Shown piece after piece: positions 17,342 to 26,334 of a stretch of DNA of 64,000 bases. Origin of the DNA: Bacillota bacterium (GTDB lineage: Bacteria > Bacillota > Clostridia > Lachnospirales > Lachnospiraceae); NCBI GenBank assembly GCA_023450835.1, contig JAEXGM010000269.1:35862-99861 (forward strand), given 5' to 3'. A program made the translations under genes and the position numbers. Within the stretch, counting starts at the first letter, position 1, and each line of letters begins with the position of its first letter. The notes beneath the pieces are model-generated. The model searched no databases. It saw only the letters and a program-made list of their open reading frames with translations, and was not told the origin of the DNA.

Positions 17342-17540
17342 GATTCAACCTCCAAATATTTGTATTTTTTATACTAAAATTATACATATAAACAGTAGAA
17401 CAAAGCAATAGACAGATGGGTGGTTTTGTACAAATTTTGTTTTATTGGTGCTTATTCTGCTGGAAAATTGCAATAAAGTATGATATGGTACTAGTACTAC
17501 CTTGCATAGATAGTAAGCGATATTTAGACGAGACAGTACC

Positions 17541-17702
17541 AGTACATCGTTTTCAAATTAACCGGACCGATTACTTCTCTAAACTTCCAGAAGTAACATC
17601 CAAAAAGCCTCGGTGTAGACCCACTACGCCTACGTTTTTTGAATGTTACTTCTGAAAGTTTATCCTGCGTACTCAGTCCAGTTATTTGCAAAACGATGTA
17701 CT
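17541..17702. repeat. 162-bp imperfect palindrome (long hairpin)
   Basis: The outer 22 bases (starting AGTACATCGTTTT) are matched by the complement of 17681-17702 with small indels. The match continues inward through AGAAGTAACAT (17590-17600) paired with ATGTTACTTCT (17643-17653), then an inner GGTGTAG/CTACGCC stem. Arms are about 75 bp with a loop of a few bases. A 10-bp palindrome GTACTAGTAC (17488-17497) lies 43 bases to the left. The rest of the 17342-17750 gap shows no gene. Confidence 0.85.
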
Positions 17703-17750
17703 AGGAATCATAACGTGTATCCTATATTAGAAAGGGAATGGTTTTAATTT

Positions 17751-18428
17751 ATGACGGAAGCAATTTTAAATGCAAGACTATTTTCGGGTATTCCGGTAGA
17801 TGAGTTGGAATCCCTTTTAATATGCTGTAAAGCAAAAGAAGTAATCTATCAGAAGAATGACTTCATATTCTATCAGAAGGATAAGCCGGAATATATTCAT
17901 TTATTATTAGAAGGCGAAGTAGCGGTCTGCCAGGATACACCTTCGGGAAGAAGAAATCTTGTAGCATCCTTTAGCAACGGAGGGGATTTGTTTGGTGAAG
18001 TCTATGCCTTCTTAAATAAGCAGGAGTATGATTACTATGCCGTAGCAGTATCAACTGCCAAAGTTCTTTGGATGCCAAGGACATTTTTATATAAGAACTG
18101 TGATAATCGTTGCAGCTTCCATACGACCTTAACCCTTAATATGCTTAATATCCTGGCGGAAAAGGCGTACTTTTTGAATCAGAAGCTTCAATTCCTGACC
18201 GGAGAAACATTAAGACATAAGATTGCAGCATTTCTTTTAAAGCATAATAACGGAGACAATAAGGTCGTACTGGGAATGAACAGGGAAGAGATGGCGGATT
18301 TTCTTGGCGTTACCAGGCCCTCTCTGTCCAGGGAGTTTATGAAGATGAAACAAGAAGGGATTATTGATATCAAAGGAGACTGCGTTACAATAATCAAAGA
18401 GGAAGAATTGGAAGATTTATTTGGCTAG
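17751..18428 (+). CDS. Crp/Fnr-family transcriptional regulator
   Basis: This 225-residue protein has an N-terminal cyclic-nucleotide-binding-type beta roll (IHLLLEGEVAV, GGDLFGEVYAF) and a C-terminal winged helix with NREEMADFLGVTRPSLSREFMKMKQEGII. It lacks the N-terminal cysteine cluster of oxygen-sensing FNR, and its ligand is not evident. The nearest target candidates are the SulP gene 128 bases downstream and the divergent membrane protein. Firmicute relatives often answer to redox or anions, but this is not shown here. Confidence 0.88.
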   Translation: MTEAILNARLFSGIPVDELESLLICCKAKEVIYQKNDFIFYQKDKPEYIHLLLEGEVAVCQDTPSGRRNLVASFSNGGDLFGEVYAFLNKQEYDYYAVAVSTAKVLWMPRTFLYKNCDNRCSFHTTLTLNMLNILAEKAYFLNQKLQFLTGETLRHKIAAFLLKHNNGDNKVVLGMNREEMADFLGVTRPSLSREFMKMKQEGIIDIKGDCVTIIKEEELEDLFG

Positions 18429-18556
18429 CAATAAACTAACATTTTTCTAAAAAATATTAAAAAAATATAAAAATTTTACGATAATCAGCTAGAAATTCTT
18501 TGGATTTATGGTATACTTATTAACATTTGAATCTTACATAAAGGATGAGTGTACCA

Positions 18557-20173
18557 ATGAAGCTAACATTTTTAAAAGAACTGAAGAATGAATTCCAGGA
18601 CTATAATCCGGGGAAATTAAGCAAGGATTTAATGGCCGGTCTTACAGTAACTGCCGTGGCCCTGCCGCTGGCTCTTGCCTTTGGTGTTTCCAGCGGTGCT
18701 GATGCAGCTTCCGGTCTGATTACTGCCATAGTAGCCGGTTTAATCATCAGTTTTTTCTCAGGAGCTTTTTATCAAATTTCAGGACCGACCGGAGCAATGG
18801 CGGCAATTTTAATGTCCATCATAGCACAGTATCATATGCAGGGAGTATTTATTGCCACCCTGATAGCAGGAATATTACTGGTAATTGCAGGAATACTGCA
18901 TCTGGGAAAGATTACTTCTTTTATACCGTCACCTGTAATAACCGGCTTTACCTCCGGAATAGCAATTATCATTGTATTGGGACAGATAGATAATTTCTTT
19001 GGCGTACATTCGGAAGGGGCCACAGCTTTAAGTAAACTTATAAGCTACACAAGACTTGGATTTGAGCCGGATATACAGACTCTTTGTGTTGGAATGTTCG
19101 TTATAGTATTGATGATATTTTTTCCAAAGAAATGGAATAATATAATACCCGCTTCACTGCTTGGAATTATTCTGGCTACCGCCGCCAGTATCTTCCTAAA
19201 GCTGGATGTAAAGGTAGTAGGAGAGATACCAAAGACCCTTTTTCCTGCCGAAAGACTTTATCTTTCAGGTATTACCTGGGAGCATATCGAAGGCGTATTT
19301 GCTCCGGCAGTAAGTATTGCAATGCTTTGCATGATTGAAAGTCTTTTGTGCGGAGCCTCTGCCGGAAGGATGGCGGACAAGGCTATGAACAGTGATCAGG
19401 AGTTAATAGCACAGGGAATCGGTAATATGCTGCTGCCTTTCTTTGGAGGAATTCCTGCAACAGCAGCCATTGCAAGAACCAGTGTTGCCATAAAGTCAGG
19501 AGCAAAGACCAGGTTAACCGGTATCATCCATGGAATCGGCTTACTTATCGCTATGTTCGTTCTAAGTCCTGTTATGTCAAAGATACCATTAGCTGCCCTG
19601 GCAGGTGTATTAATTGTTACCGCCTGGAGAATGAATGAATGGTCGGCAATACGGTACATGTTTTCCAGGAAATTTAAAGGACCGGTTGTAAAATATATTA
19701 TTACAATGGTGGCGACGGTTGCCCTGGATCTTACCACAGCAATCCTTATCGGTGTATTACTCGGTCTTTTTATGTTTGTAATAAAGAGCGCGGATATCCA
19801 GATATCCATTGAAGAAGTTGACCCCATGCGAATCGGAAAAGATGAGAACACAAGCGTAGATAACTGGTGCGTAGTATACATTGCCGGACCAATGTTCTTT
19901 ATGACGGCAGATGTCATCAAAAAGAAATTAAGCAGCCTTATGAATCATGACGTGGTAATCCTTTCTTTAAGAGGTGTATCTATGGCTGATATTACTTCCG
20001 TCGGAGTCATAATGGATTTTTGCAAGCAGGCAAAAGCTAATAAACGTACGGTCCTTTTTTCCTCCATACAGCCTTCGGTCATGAAAGTATTCAGACAAGC
20101 CGGCCTGGTGGATGCAATTGGAGAAGAAGCCTTTTATTATAGTGTAGATAAGGTGTTGTTGGAGCTTTTATAA
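18557..20173 (+). CDS. SulP-family anion transporter with STAS domain
   Basis: This protein of about 538 residues has ten or more membrane segments in the SulP plan: the opening GLTVTAVALPLALAFGVSSG, the QISGPTGAMAAI segment, GMFVIVLMIFF and the later GGIPATAAIARTSVAIKSGAKTR. A cytoplasmic STAS domain follows (about residues 425-538, SLRGVSMADITSVGVIMDF). SulP proteins move sulfate, bicarbonate or dicarboxylates; the substrate cannot be read here. An ATG at 18545 is also in frame; 18557 gives better spacing from AAGGATGAG. The Crp-type gene upstream may control it. Confidence 0.88.
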   Translation: MKLTFLKELKNEFQDYNPGKLSKDLMAGLTVTAVALPLALAFGVSSGADAASGLITAIVAGLIISFFSGAFYQISGPTGAMAAILMSIIAQYHMQGVFIATLIAGILLVIAGILHLGKITSFIPSPVITGFTSGIAIIIVLGQIDNFFGVHSEGATALSKLISYTRLGFEPDIQTLCVGMFVIVLMIFFPKKWNNIIPASLLGIILATAASIFLKLDVKVVGEIPKTLFPAERLYLSGITWEHIEGVFAPAVSIAMLCMIESLLCGASAGRMADKAMNSDQELIAQGIGNMLLPFFGGIPATAAIARTSVAIKSGAKTRLTGIIHGIGLLIAMFVLSPVMSKIPLAALAGVLIVTAWRMNEWSAIRYMFSRKFKGPVVKYIITMVATVALDLTTAILIGVLLGLFMFVIKSADIQISIEEVDPMRIGKDENTSVDNWCVVYIAGPMFFMTADVIKKKLSSLMNHDVVILSLRGVSMADITSVGVIMDFCKQAKANKRTVLFSSIQPSVMKVFRQAGLVDAIGEEAFYYSVDKVLLELL

Positions 20174-20196
20174 ATTTTACATAATTGTATTTGGTC

Positions 20197-20317
20197 TTTA
20201 CAAATCCATCAAACTATGGTAAAATGGCTTGTATACGTTTAAAACCGGTACCAGGACTTTGGACACTCCGACCTAACTCTTAGTACCAGGCGTTAACCAT
20301 TATAAGGAGGATTTACC
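20197..20317 (+). promoter_or_regulatory. rpsO promoter and structured leader
   Basis: TTTACA (20197-20202) and TAAAAT (20220-20225) are 17 bases apart. The leader before the ribosome binding site contains GGTAC ... GTACC arms around a 35-base interior with a TTTGG/CCGAC bulge-like element. Bacterial S15 commonly represses its own mRNA through such leaders, so this is a plausible autoregulatory site; the fold itself is my inference. Confidence 0.55.
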
Positions 20318-20584
20318 ATGATTAGTAAAGAGAAAAAACAGGGAATTATTGCAGCATTCGGAAGAACACCTGAGGATACCGGTTCACCGGAAGTTCAGAT
20401 CGCTCTTTTATCTGCAAGAATTAACGAGCTTACAGAACACTTAAAGAGCAACCAGAAAGATCATCATTCAAGAAGAGGTCTTTTAAAGATGGTTGGTCAG
20501 AGAAGAGGTCTTCTTGAGTACTTAAAGAAGACTGATATCGAAGGATATCGTAACTTAATTGAGCGTTTAGGCTTAAGAAAATAA
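20318..20584 (+). CDS. rpsO: 30S ribosomal protein S15
   Basis: The 88-residue length is exact for S15. The sequence carries GRTPEDTGSPEVQIALLSARI, the LTEHLKSNQKDHHSRRGLL segment that contacts 16S rRNA helices, and a conserved C-terminal RNLIERLGLRK. It is a single gene with its own promoter, an AAGGAGG site and an immediate terminator; pnp is not adjacent. Confidence 0.98.
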   Translation: MISKEKKQGIIAAFGRTPEDTGSPEVQIALLSARINELTEHLKSNQKDHHSRRGLLKMVGQRRGLLEYLKKTDIEGYRNLIERLGLRK

Positions 20585-20586
20585 TA

Positions 20587-20613
20587 AAAGGAGCGGCTTA
20601 TGCCGCTCTTTTT
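20587..20613 (+). terminator. rpsO terminator
   Basis: The stem GAGCGGC/GCCGCTC with a four-base loop is followed by TTTTT, starting six bases after the rpsO stop. Confidence 0.93.
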
Positions 20614-20691
20614 AAATTTTGGCGATGTGCCGATAGCTGGATTCTTTGAATCTCGCCCCAATTGATGCATCGCTGGAAAATGAGAAATACA

Positions 20692-20750
20692 AAGGTGCTG
20701 TTATGAGATGAAGTCATGCTTCGCAGAGCTTCATTTCATAACAGCACCTT
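20692..20750. terminator. Long hairpin between rpsO and the FAD oxidoreductase gene
   Basis: Arms of 22 bp with one mismatch (20692-20713 and 20729-20750, outer AAGGTGCTGTTATGA) flank a 15-base loop. A second small hairpin GCAGAC/GTCTGC lies at 20793-20809. Either may end the minus-strand oxidoreductase transcript. The remaining 20614-20691 stretch shows nothing. Confidence 0.65.
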
Positions 20751-20826
20751 ATTTATACAGTATCGCAACCAGACATATAGCATTTCGGCTCCGCAGACTT
20801 TCGGTCTGCAGGCTTATAATCTACTG

Positions 20827-22227
20827 CTAGTTTGACAGTTTCTTTAAGATACTTCTTGCTACACTGATACCATTTGCGGAAGCCTGTTGAAGGCCTCTGG
20901 TTACGGAAGCACCATCACCGATAGCACGAAGTCCGGAAATACTGGTTTCAAAGTCATTGTTAACTACGACTTTGTTAGAGTAGAATTTTACTTCGACACC
21001 ATAAAGAAGTGTTTCATCACTTGCAATACCGGGGGTTACCTTATCCAGAGCAAGTAGCATTTCTTTGATATCAACCATAATACGATGCGGGAATACCAGG
21101 GATAAATCTCCCGGAACAGCATCTTTTAGTGTAGGTATCAGGTTATTTCTGCAAAGTCTTTCTTCTGTTGTTCTTCTTCCTCTTTGGAAATCACCGAAAG
21201 TCTGAACAAGAATCTTGCCGTCGCAGAGCATATTGCTTAACTGTGCAATATATTTACCGTAATCGATAGGGGTCTTAAAGGGCTTGGTAAAATTCTTGGA
21301 TACCAGAATTGCAAAGTTGGTATTGTTTGTCTTGAATTCCTTTGATTTATAAGCGTGGCCATTAACGACAGCAAGACCGTTCTCATAATATTCTGTTGCA
21401 ACTTCACCGGAAGGATTGGAACAGAAGGTCCTTACCTTATCATCAAAGGTAGGGGTATAATACACCAGTTTTGCCTCATAAAGGTTCTTATTAAGGAAAT
21501 CCATAACCTCATCTCTGACCTCAACGCGAACACCAATGTCTACGGTACCGACTTTTGTTTCAATTCCATGAGCCTGGCAAATATGGCTGAACCAATCAGA
21601 ACCTTCACGTCCGATAGCGGATACGATTTCATCTGCATAGATAGTTGTGCCATCGGAACAGATAATTCCTTCTACCTTTTTGTCTTTTATAATAATATCC
21701 TGGACCATGGTATTAAATTTCATTTCTACGCCTAAGGAGAGCAGATGCTCCTGCAGCCTTGTATATATTTTATACCCTTCTTCAGTACCCAAATGACGGA
21801 TAGGACATTCAATTAACTTAAGATTGGCATTGATAGCTCTTCTTCTGATTTCTCTGATTTCTTCGTCTTTGTCTAAGCCGTATACGTTGGTATCGGCACC
21901 AAATTTAAGATAGATATCATCAGACTCTTTTAACAGTTCAATTGTTTTTTCGTATCCCAGTATCTCCGGAAGATTTCCTCCTACATCGGGAGATAGGGAA
22001 AGCTTTCCATCTGAGAAGGCTCCGGCTCCGGCAAAACCTGTGGTGATAGAACAGGGTTTACAGCCGACACATTGTTTCGTTGTTCTTTTGGGGCACATTC
22101 TCTTTTCAATGGGCCGTCCTTTTTCAACCATAAGTATTTTAAGGTCATTGTTCTTGCTTTTGAGCTCATAGGCACAAAAAATACCGGAAGGACCGGCACC
22201 AATAATTATAACGTCATATTTCTGCAT
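20827..22227 (-). CDS. FAD-dependent oxidoreductase (COG2509 type)
   Basis: This 466-residue flavoprotein has an N-terminal Rossmann motif GAGPSGIF (about residues 11-18), a cysteine-rich segment CPKRTTKQCVGCKPC near residue 50 that is typical of this uncharacterised dehydrogenase family, and a C-terminal RAIGDGASVTRGLQQASANG that closes the FAD site. No electron partner is encoded nearby. The ATG at 22227 with AAAGGAG upstream was chosen over the longer frame at 22281, which only adds a non-conserved leader. Substrate is unknown. Confidence 0.82.
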   Translation of the reverse strand: MQKYDVIIIGAGPSGIFCAYELKSKNNDLKILMVEKGRPIEKRMCPKRTTKQCVGCKPCSITTGFAGAGAFSDGKLSLSPDVGGNLPEILGYEKTIELLKESDDIYLKFGADTNVYGLDKDEEIREIRRRAINANLKLIECPIRHLGTEEGYKIYTRLQEHLLSLGVEMKFNTMVQDIIIKDKKVEGIICSDGTTIYADEIVSAIGREGSDWFSHICQAHGIETKVGTVDIGVRVEVRDEVMDFLNKNLYEAKLVYYTPTFDDKVRTFCSNPSGEVATEYYENGLAVVNGHAYKSKEFKTNNTNFAILVSKNFTKPFKTPIDYGKYIAQLSNMLCDGKILVQTFGDFQRGRRTTEERLCRNNLIPTLKDAVPGDLSLVFPHRIMVDIKEMLLALDKVTPGIASDETLLYGVEVKFYSNKVVVNNDFETSISGLRAIGDGASVTRGLQQASANGISVARSILKKLSN

Positions 22228-22402
22228 CAAAACACTCCTTTGTAAGGTAAAAGTTTCAAATTGCCAGAGCAATTCTATCACATATACCGGGAGAGTGCAA
22301 GCAAATTATTCTGATAAGAGGAAGATAATTCAATAGGAATATCTTGCTAAATTGTATTGTTTGCGGTAAAATTACCACAATAAGACAGCAAAGGGGAAGT
22401 AT

Positions 22403-22990
22403 ATGAAAAAGCTAATTTTAGTCACATCACCTCCGGCCTGCGGAAAAACTTATGTCTCAAAAGAGCTTAGCAAAGCGTTGAGTCATGTAGTATATCTGGA
22501 TAAAGACACTCTGATATGCCTTTCAAAGCAGATCTTTAAAGTAGCGGGAGAAGAATACAACCGAAGTTCTGATTTTTTTGAAAAAAACATTCGGGATTAC
22601 GAATATGAGGCAATTGTTGCATTGGCTCTGGAAGCTTTGGATTATGATGACATCGTTTTGATTAATGCACCTTTTACCAGAGAAATACGGGATAAGGCAT
22701 ATATCAATAGTCTAAAGGATAAATTAGAGGAGAAGAATGCAAAGCTTGTTGTCATATGGGTGGACACATCAATCGAGGTATGCAGACAGCGTATGATAGA
22801 AAGAAATTCAGACAGGGATACCTGGAAGCTTACACATTGGGAGGAATATATAGCAAGCTGTAATTTTAACATTCCCACGGAGTTAGACGATCCCAAGGTG
22901 CTGGATGATCTGCTGATTTTCCACAACTCCTCTGAAGCTGAATTTGATCAATCTTTGAAGGATTGTGTAAAGATACTGGAAGAAGAGTAA
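22403..22990 (+). CDS. P-loop kinase-like ATPase
   Basis: This 195-residue protein opens with LILVTSPPACGKTYVSKEL, a Walker A with the spacing of small-molecule kinases, followed by a DKDT segment like those that hold the acceptor in the AAA_33/APS-kinase-like group. The RQRMIERNSDRDTWK segment resembles a lid carrying catalytic arginines. The substrate is not known. A zeta-toxin role was considered, but no antitoxin gene is adjacent. It is monocistronic with its own terminator. Confidence 0.72.
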   Translation: MKKLILVTSPPACGKTYVSKELSKALSHVVYLDKDTLICLSKQIFKVAGEEYNRSSDFFEKNIRDYEYEAIVALALEALDYDDIVLINAPFTREIRDKAYINSLKDKLEEKNAKLVVIWVDTSIEVCRQRMIERNSDRDTWKLTHWEEYIASCNFNIPTELDDPKVLDDLLIFHNSSEAEFDQSLKDCVKILEEE

Positions 22991-23008
22991 TGTATAAAGA
23001 ACAATAGG

Positions 23009-23047
23009 GCTGTTGTATGTTGAAATTTAAACATACAGCAGCTTTTT
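23009..23047 (+). terminator. Terminator after the kinase-like gene
   Basis: GCTGTTGTATGTT pairs with AACATACAGCAGC (one G-U), followed by TTTTT at 23043-23047. Confidence 0.85.
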
Positions 23048-23142
23048 CTATAAAGTTTTTCCAAAGATTTCAAAATATTCCAAAAATAATATTATATTAC
23101 AATTTATTATACAAAATTTATGTAAAATAATTAAAGTTTATT

Positions 23143-23199
23143 CACATAATGTAATAATATAAATTATTATGTGACAAAAAAGAGAATCCGTAGTATAAT
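23143..23199 (+). promoter_or_regulatory. Promoter and overlapping dyad before the chemoreceptor gene
   Basis: GTGACA (23171-23176) and TATAAT (23194-23199) are 17 bases apart. The dyad CACATAAT (23143-23150) ... ATTATGTG (23166-23173) overlaps the -35 box, so a bound protein would affect initiation. A flagellar sigma-D promoter was looked for and not seen. Confidence 0.5.
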
Positions 23200-23228
23200 T
23201 TTTTAAAAGTCACCAAGGAGGATTGTCT

Positions 23229-25286
23229 ATGGGTTTTCGAAAAATCACATCACAGCTTTTAACGGTTTTATTAACGGTAATTCTGTTATCCATGCTTTCA
23301 CTGTCCTTTATCAGTTATTCCCAAAGCGAGAATATCATACAGGGGCAGATAAGTTCTATTATGAACTCCGAATTAGACAAGCAGATGAATCTTATTGAAA
23401 CGAAACTCCAGCGAATTTCCTCCATGGCAGCAGATTTAGGCAATAGTGTCGAAGCAACCTATGGCAGTACGGCATTAAGTCAGTATGAAGATATGCTGTC
23501 AGCTATGGTAAAAGAGAATGACCTCATACTGGGCAGCGGCATCTGGTTTGAGCCTTATATATTTGATGAAAAGGAAAAGTACATAGGTCCTTATGTGTAT
23601 AAGGACGGAGACAAGACCGCAGTAACCTATGATTATAGTAATGCACAGTATGATTATTTTTCTTATGATTGGTATAAGAACGCAAAAAATAGTACGAATC
23701 CGGTATTCTCGGAGCTTTATTATGATGACACCTTAAAGCTGACGATGATGACCTGTACGGCTCCCATGTATACCAAAGATAACAAGTTTATCGGTGTTGT
23801 TACGGTAGACATGCAGGTTGACAGTATCCAGAACCTTATTAATTCCATTACCATAGGAAAAAGCGGACTGGTCTTCCTGCTCAGCAAAGACGGTCTGTTT
23901 ATAACCGGCGCGGATAAAGATAAGATTCTAAAGGAAAATATCACAGCTTCTGAAAATGCTTCCCTTAAAAAACTGGGAACTGAAATCCTGAAAAGTGCTC
24001 AGGGACAAGGAAGTTTTACCCAGGATGGTAAGAACTATCTCACCTATTACAGGACGATTCCGGATGTAAACTGGCATATTGCAGCCAAGATACCGGAAGC
24101 CGAGACCAGGAAACCCTTAACGGATCTTAGTTCCAAGCTTATTATCAGCCTTTTGGTATCCCTTGCCGTAGCAGCTCTGATAATTATTCTTCAGGTGAAT
24201 GCTATTACAAAAAAAATTAAAAGAGCTAACACCTTTACCATGAGCCTTGCAGGAGGAGATTTCACACTGGACCCCCTTAAAGTAAAGGGAAGAAATGAAT
24301 TAAGCCAGCTGGAAGGGTCCTTAAATAAGATGTTAACGGATAATAAAGCAGTTATCCATGCCATTGCAGACGGCGGGGAAGGTATGACAAAAGCAGGAGA
24401 GACCCTGGAAGCGGTAATTCAAAAGCTGACGGAACAATTCCAGAATATCAATGCATCTATTAAAGATATCAATGAAGTCATGATGAGTTCCAGTGCTTCC
24501 ACAGAGGAAGTAAATGCTTCTGTAGAGGAAGTCCATTCCTCTATTGATGTCTTGACCCAGGAGACCCAGACCGGAAAAGAGCTGGCGGAAACCATTTATG
24601 AGAAAGCGATAGAAGCAGAAAGAAAAAGCCGGATATCTTATGAGAAAGCACAGGCATTAATAGACTCCAATGAGAAAAAACTGCTTATCAGCCTGGAAAA
24701 TGCCAAGATAGTTGAAACAATCAGTATGATGGCAGAACAGATTGCAGAAATCGCAGGGCAGGTTAATCTGCTTTCCTTAAACGCCTCCATTGAAGCGGCA
24801 AGGGCCGGTGAACACGGAAGAGGTTTTGCTGTGGTAGCAACAGAAATCGGGACTCTTGCAGCCATGACATCCAGAACAGTGGAGGACATAAAGAATACGA
24901 TTAGTAAGGTTACGGCAGCTTATAAAGGCCTTACGGATAATTCCAGAGAATTGCTGGAGTTTATGAAAGGAAATGTGACGGCGGATTATAATGCATTTGT
25001 GGAAACGGCAAAAGAGTATGGGATAGAAGCCAGCGCCATCGGTAAGAATATTGTGACGATATCCCAGATGACAGAGGGGATAGACAGAATCAGTTCTGAA
25101 GTAGCAAAAGCCATATCAGAGATTGCCCAGGGAGCACAAATTACAGCAGAAAACAGCAGTGCAATTCTTGGGAATATTGACAGTCTGTCTGAGGTAGTAG
25201 ATGAGGTGGCAGAACTGATTCAACAGGAAAATGAAATATCTGACAGTCTGAACCATACTGTTGCAAACTTTAAAATAAACAGTTAA
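23229..25286 (+). CDS. Methyl-accepting chemotaxis protein with dCache-type sensor
   Basis: This 685-residue receptor has a membrane helix near residues 12-32, an extracellular sensor of about 265 residues with dCache features (SGIWFEPYIF, FSYDWYKNAK, VVTVDMQVDSIQNLI), a second helix near residue 300, a HAMP-like linker, and a cytoplasmic signalling hairpin whose tip contains SLNASIEAARAGEHGRGF. The PVFSELYYDD and VTVDMQ stretch resembles amino-acid-type dCache pockets, but the ligand is uncertain. The ATG at 23229 has AAGGAGG seven bases upstream. No che gene is in the window. Confidence 0.9.
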   Translation: MGFRKITSQLLTVLLTVILLSMLSLSFISYSQSENIIQGQISSIMNSELDKQMNLIETKLQRISSMAADLGNSVEATYGSTALSQYEDMLSAMVKENDLILGSGIWFEPYIFDEKEKYIGPYVYKDGDKTAVTYDYSNAQYDYFSYDWYKNAKNSTNPVFSELYYDDTLKLTMMTCTAPMYTKDNKFIGVVTVDMQVDSIQNLINSITIGKSGLVFLLSKDGLFITGADKDKILKENITASENASLKKLGTEILKSAQGQGSFTQDGKNYLTYYRTIPDVNWHIAAKIPEAETRKPLTDLSSKLIISLLVSLAVAALIIILQVNAITKKIKRANTFTMSLAGGDFTLDPLKVKGRNELSQLEGSLNKMLTDNKAVIHAIADGGEGMTKAGETLEAVIQKLTEQFQNINASIKDINEVMMSSSASTEEVNASVEEVHSSIDVLTQETQTGKELAETIYEKAIEAERKSRISYEKAQALIDSNEKKLLISLENAKIVETISMMAEQIAEIAGQVNLLSLNASIEAARAGEHGRGFAVVATEIGTLAAMTSRTVEDIKNTISKVTAAYKGLTDNSRELLEFMKGNVTADYNAFVETAKEYGIEASAIGKNIVTISQMTEGIDRISSEVAKAISEIAQGAQITAENSSAILGNIDSLSEVVDEVAELIQQENEISDSLNHTVANFKINS

Positions 25287-25310
25287 AATAATTAGGGCAT
25301 TAAAAGATTA

Positions 25311-25429
25311 GTTTTTCACAATGGGACGGCAAGTTGCACAAACCAGAAAGAATGAATGCGCTGGTTCCAAGGCGTATTCATTCTTTCTGGTTTGTGCAAC
25401 TTGCCTGTGCTCATATGAAAGCAGGGCTT
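25311..25429 (+). repeat. Hairpin repeat element, copy 1 (119 bp)
   Basis: Arms 25328-25361 and 25372-25405 are complementary over 34 bp with a single G-T wobble; the loop is TGGTTCCAAG. The flanks GTTTTTC...GGGAC on the left and TGTG...CAGGGCTT on the right are shared with copy 2 at 60776-60894, which has the same total length and orientation. It stands 25 bases after the chemoreceptor stop and 67 bases before the OGG gene. Confidence 0.88.
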
Positions 25430-25496
25430 ATGATGTCCCAATCTTATGGTAAAACAACAGTTAGAAATGTGGGTAAAGAAAGTATGAGGTCTTGTA

Positions 25497-26312
25497 TTGA
25501 TTATAGAAAACAGTAATTTTATTTTGGAACATATTGCGTCCTCCGGACAGTGCTTTCGGATGAATAAAACCGGTGATAGCCGGTACAGTGTTATTGCCGG
25601 CGGCAGATATCTGTCTTTGAACCAGTTAAACGGGAATGAGGTGGAGTTATCCTGTACGGAAGAAGAATTTCAGGAGTATTGGAGCGAATACTTTGATTTA
25701 TCCTATGACTATGAGGGCATTGTAAGAAATCTGCTGGGAGGAGAGGATGAATTCTTAAGGAAAGCTGCCGCCTATGGATATGGTTTAAGAATCCTGAAAC
25801 AGGATATATTTGAAGCATTGATTACCTTTATCATATCCCAAAGAAAGAGTATTCCGGCTATTAAGGGCTGCGTTGAGCAGTTATGCCAAAGATTCGGTGA
25901 AAAACGGGTAGACATGGCTTCCGGGAACAGCTATTATACTTTTCCCGCTCCGCTTAGTCTGGCGGAGGCAGCGAAAGAGGAGCTTAGAGAGGCAGGACTT
26001 GGCTACAGAGACGAATATGTAAGGAAAACAGCCCTCGCTGTTGTAAAAGGTGAAATTGATTTGCAGAATCTGAAAACCTTAAACTATGAAGAGGCGGTTG
26101 GGGAATTTATGAGATTACCCGGAGTGGGAATTAAAGTAGCTAATTGTGCAGCTCTTTATGGGTTACATCGAATTGATGCCTTTCCCATTGATGTATGGAT
26201 TGACAGGATATTAAAAGAGGTCTATGAGAATAAATTCGATGTAAATATTTATAAAGGATATGCCGGCATCGTTCAGCAATATATGTTTTACTACATACGT
26301 TCTTTGAGCTAA
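25497..26312 (+). CDS. 8-oxoguanine DNA glycosylase (OGG type)
   Basis: OGG removes 8-oxoguanine opposite cytosine and cuts the abasic site. The 271-residue protein starts with ENSNFILEHIASSGQCFR, typical of the OGG N-terminal domain, and has the helix-hairpin-helix LPGVGIKVANC whose Lys is the Schiff-base residue, followed by FPIDVWID with the catalytic Asp. FIISQRKSIPAI marks the HhH-GPD core. Start at TTG 25497 rests on a modest GAGGT site. The preceding hairpin element may affect its expression. Confidence 0.88.
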   Translation: MIIENSNFILEHIASSGQCFRMNKTGDSRYSVIAGGRYLSLNQLNGNEVELSCTEEEFQEYWSEYFDLSYDYEGIVRNLLGGEDEFLRKAAAYGYGLRILKQDIFEALITFIISQRKSIPAIKGCVEQLCQRFGEKRVDMASGNSYYTFPAPLSLAEAAKEELREAGLGYRDEYVRKTALAVVKGEIDLQNLKTLNYEEAVGEFMRLPGVGIKVANCAALYGLHRIDAFPIDVWIDRILKEVYENKFDVNIYKGYAGIVQQYMFYYIRSLS

Positions 26313-26334
26313 GTTTATATAGTTAAAGTCAATA

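Noticed and set aside
17416..17655. 79-codon open frame between the membrane protein and Crp genes
   Set aside because: It runs through one arm of the long palindrome, has no ribosome binding site and reads as low-similarity, cysteine- and aromatic-rich sequence.
22403..22990. Zeta-type toxin
   Set aside because: The P-loop kinase fold fits, but there is no adjacent antitoxin and the motifs are equally those of small-molecule kinases.
25334..25516. 60-codon open frame over hairpin copy 1
   Set aside because: The frame is made by the hairpin itself; the second copy gives an unrelated peptide, so selection is on the structure and not on a protein.
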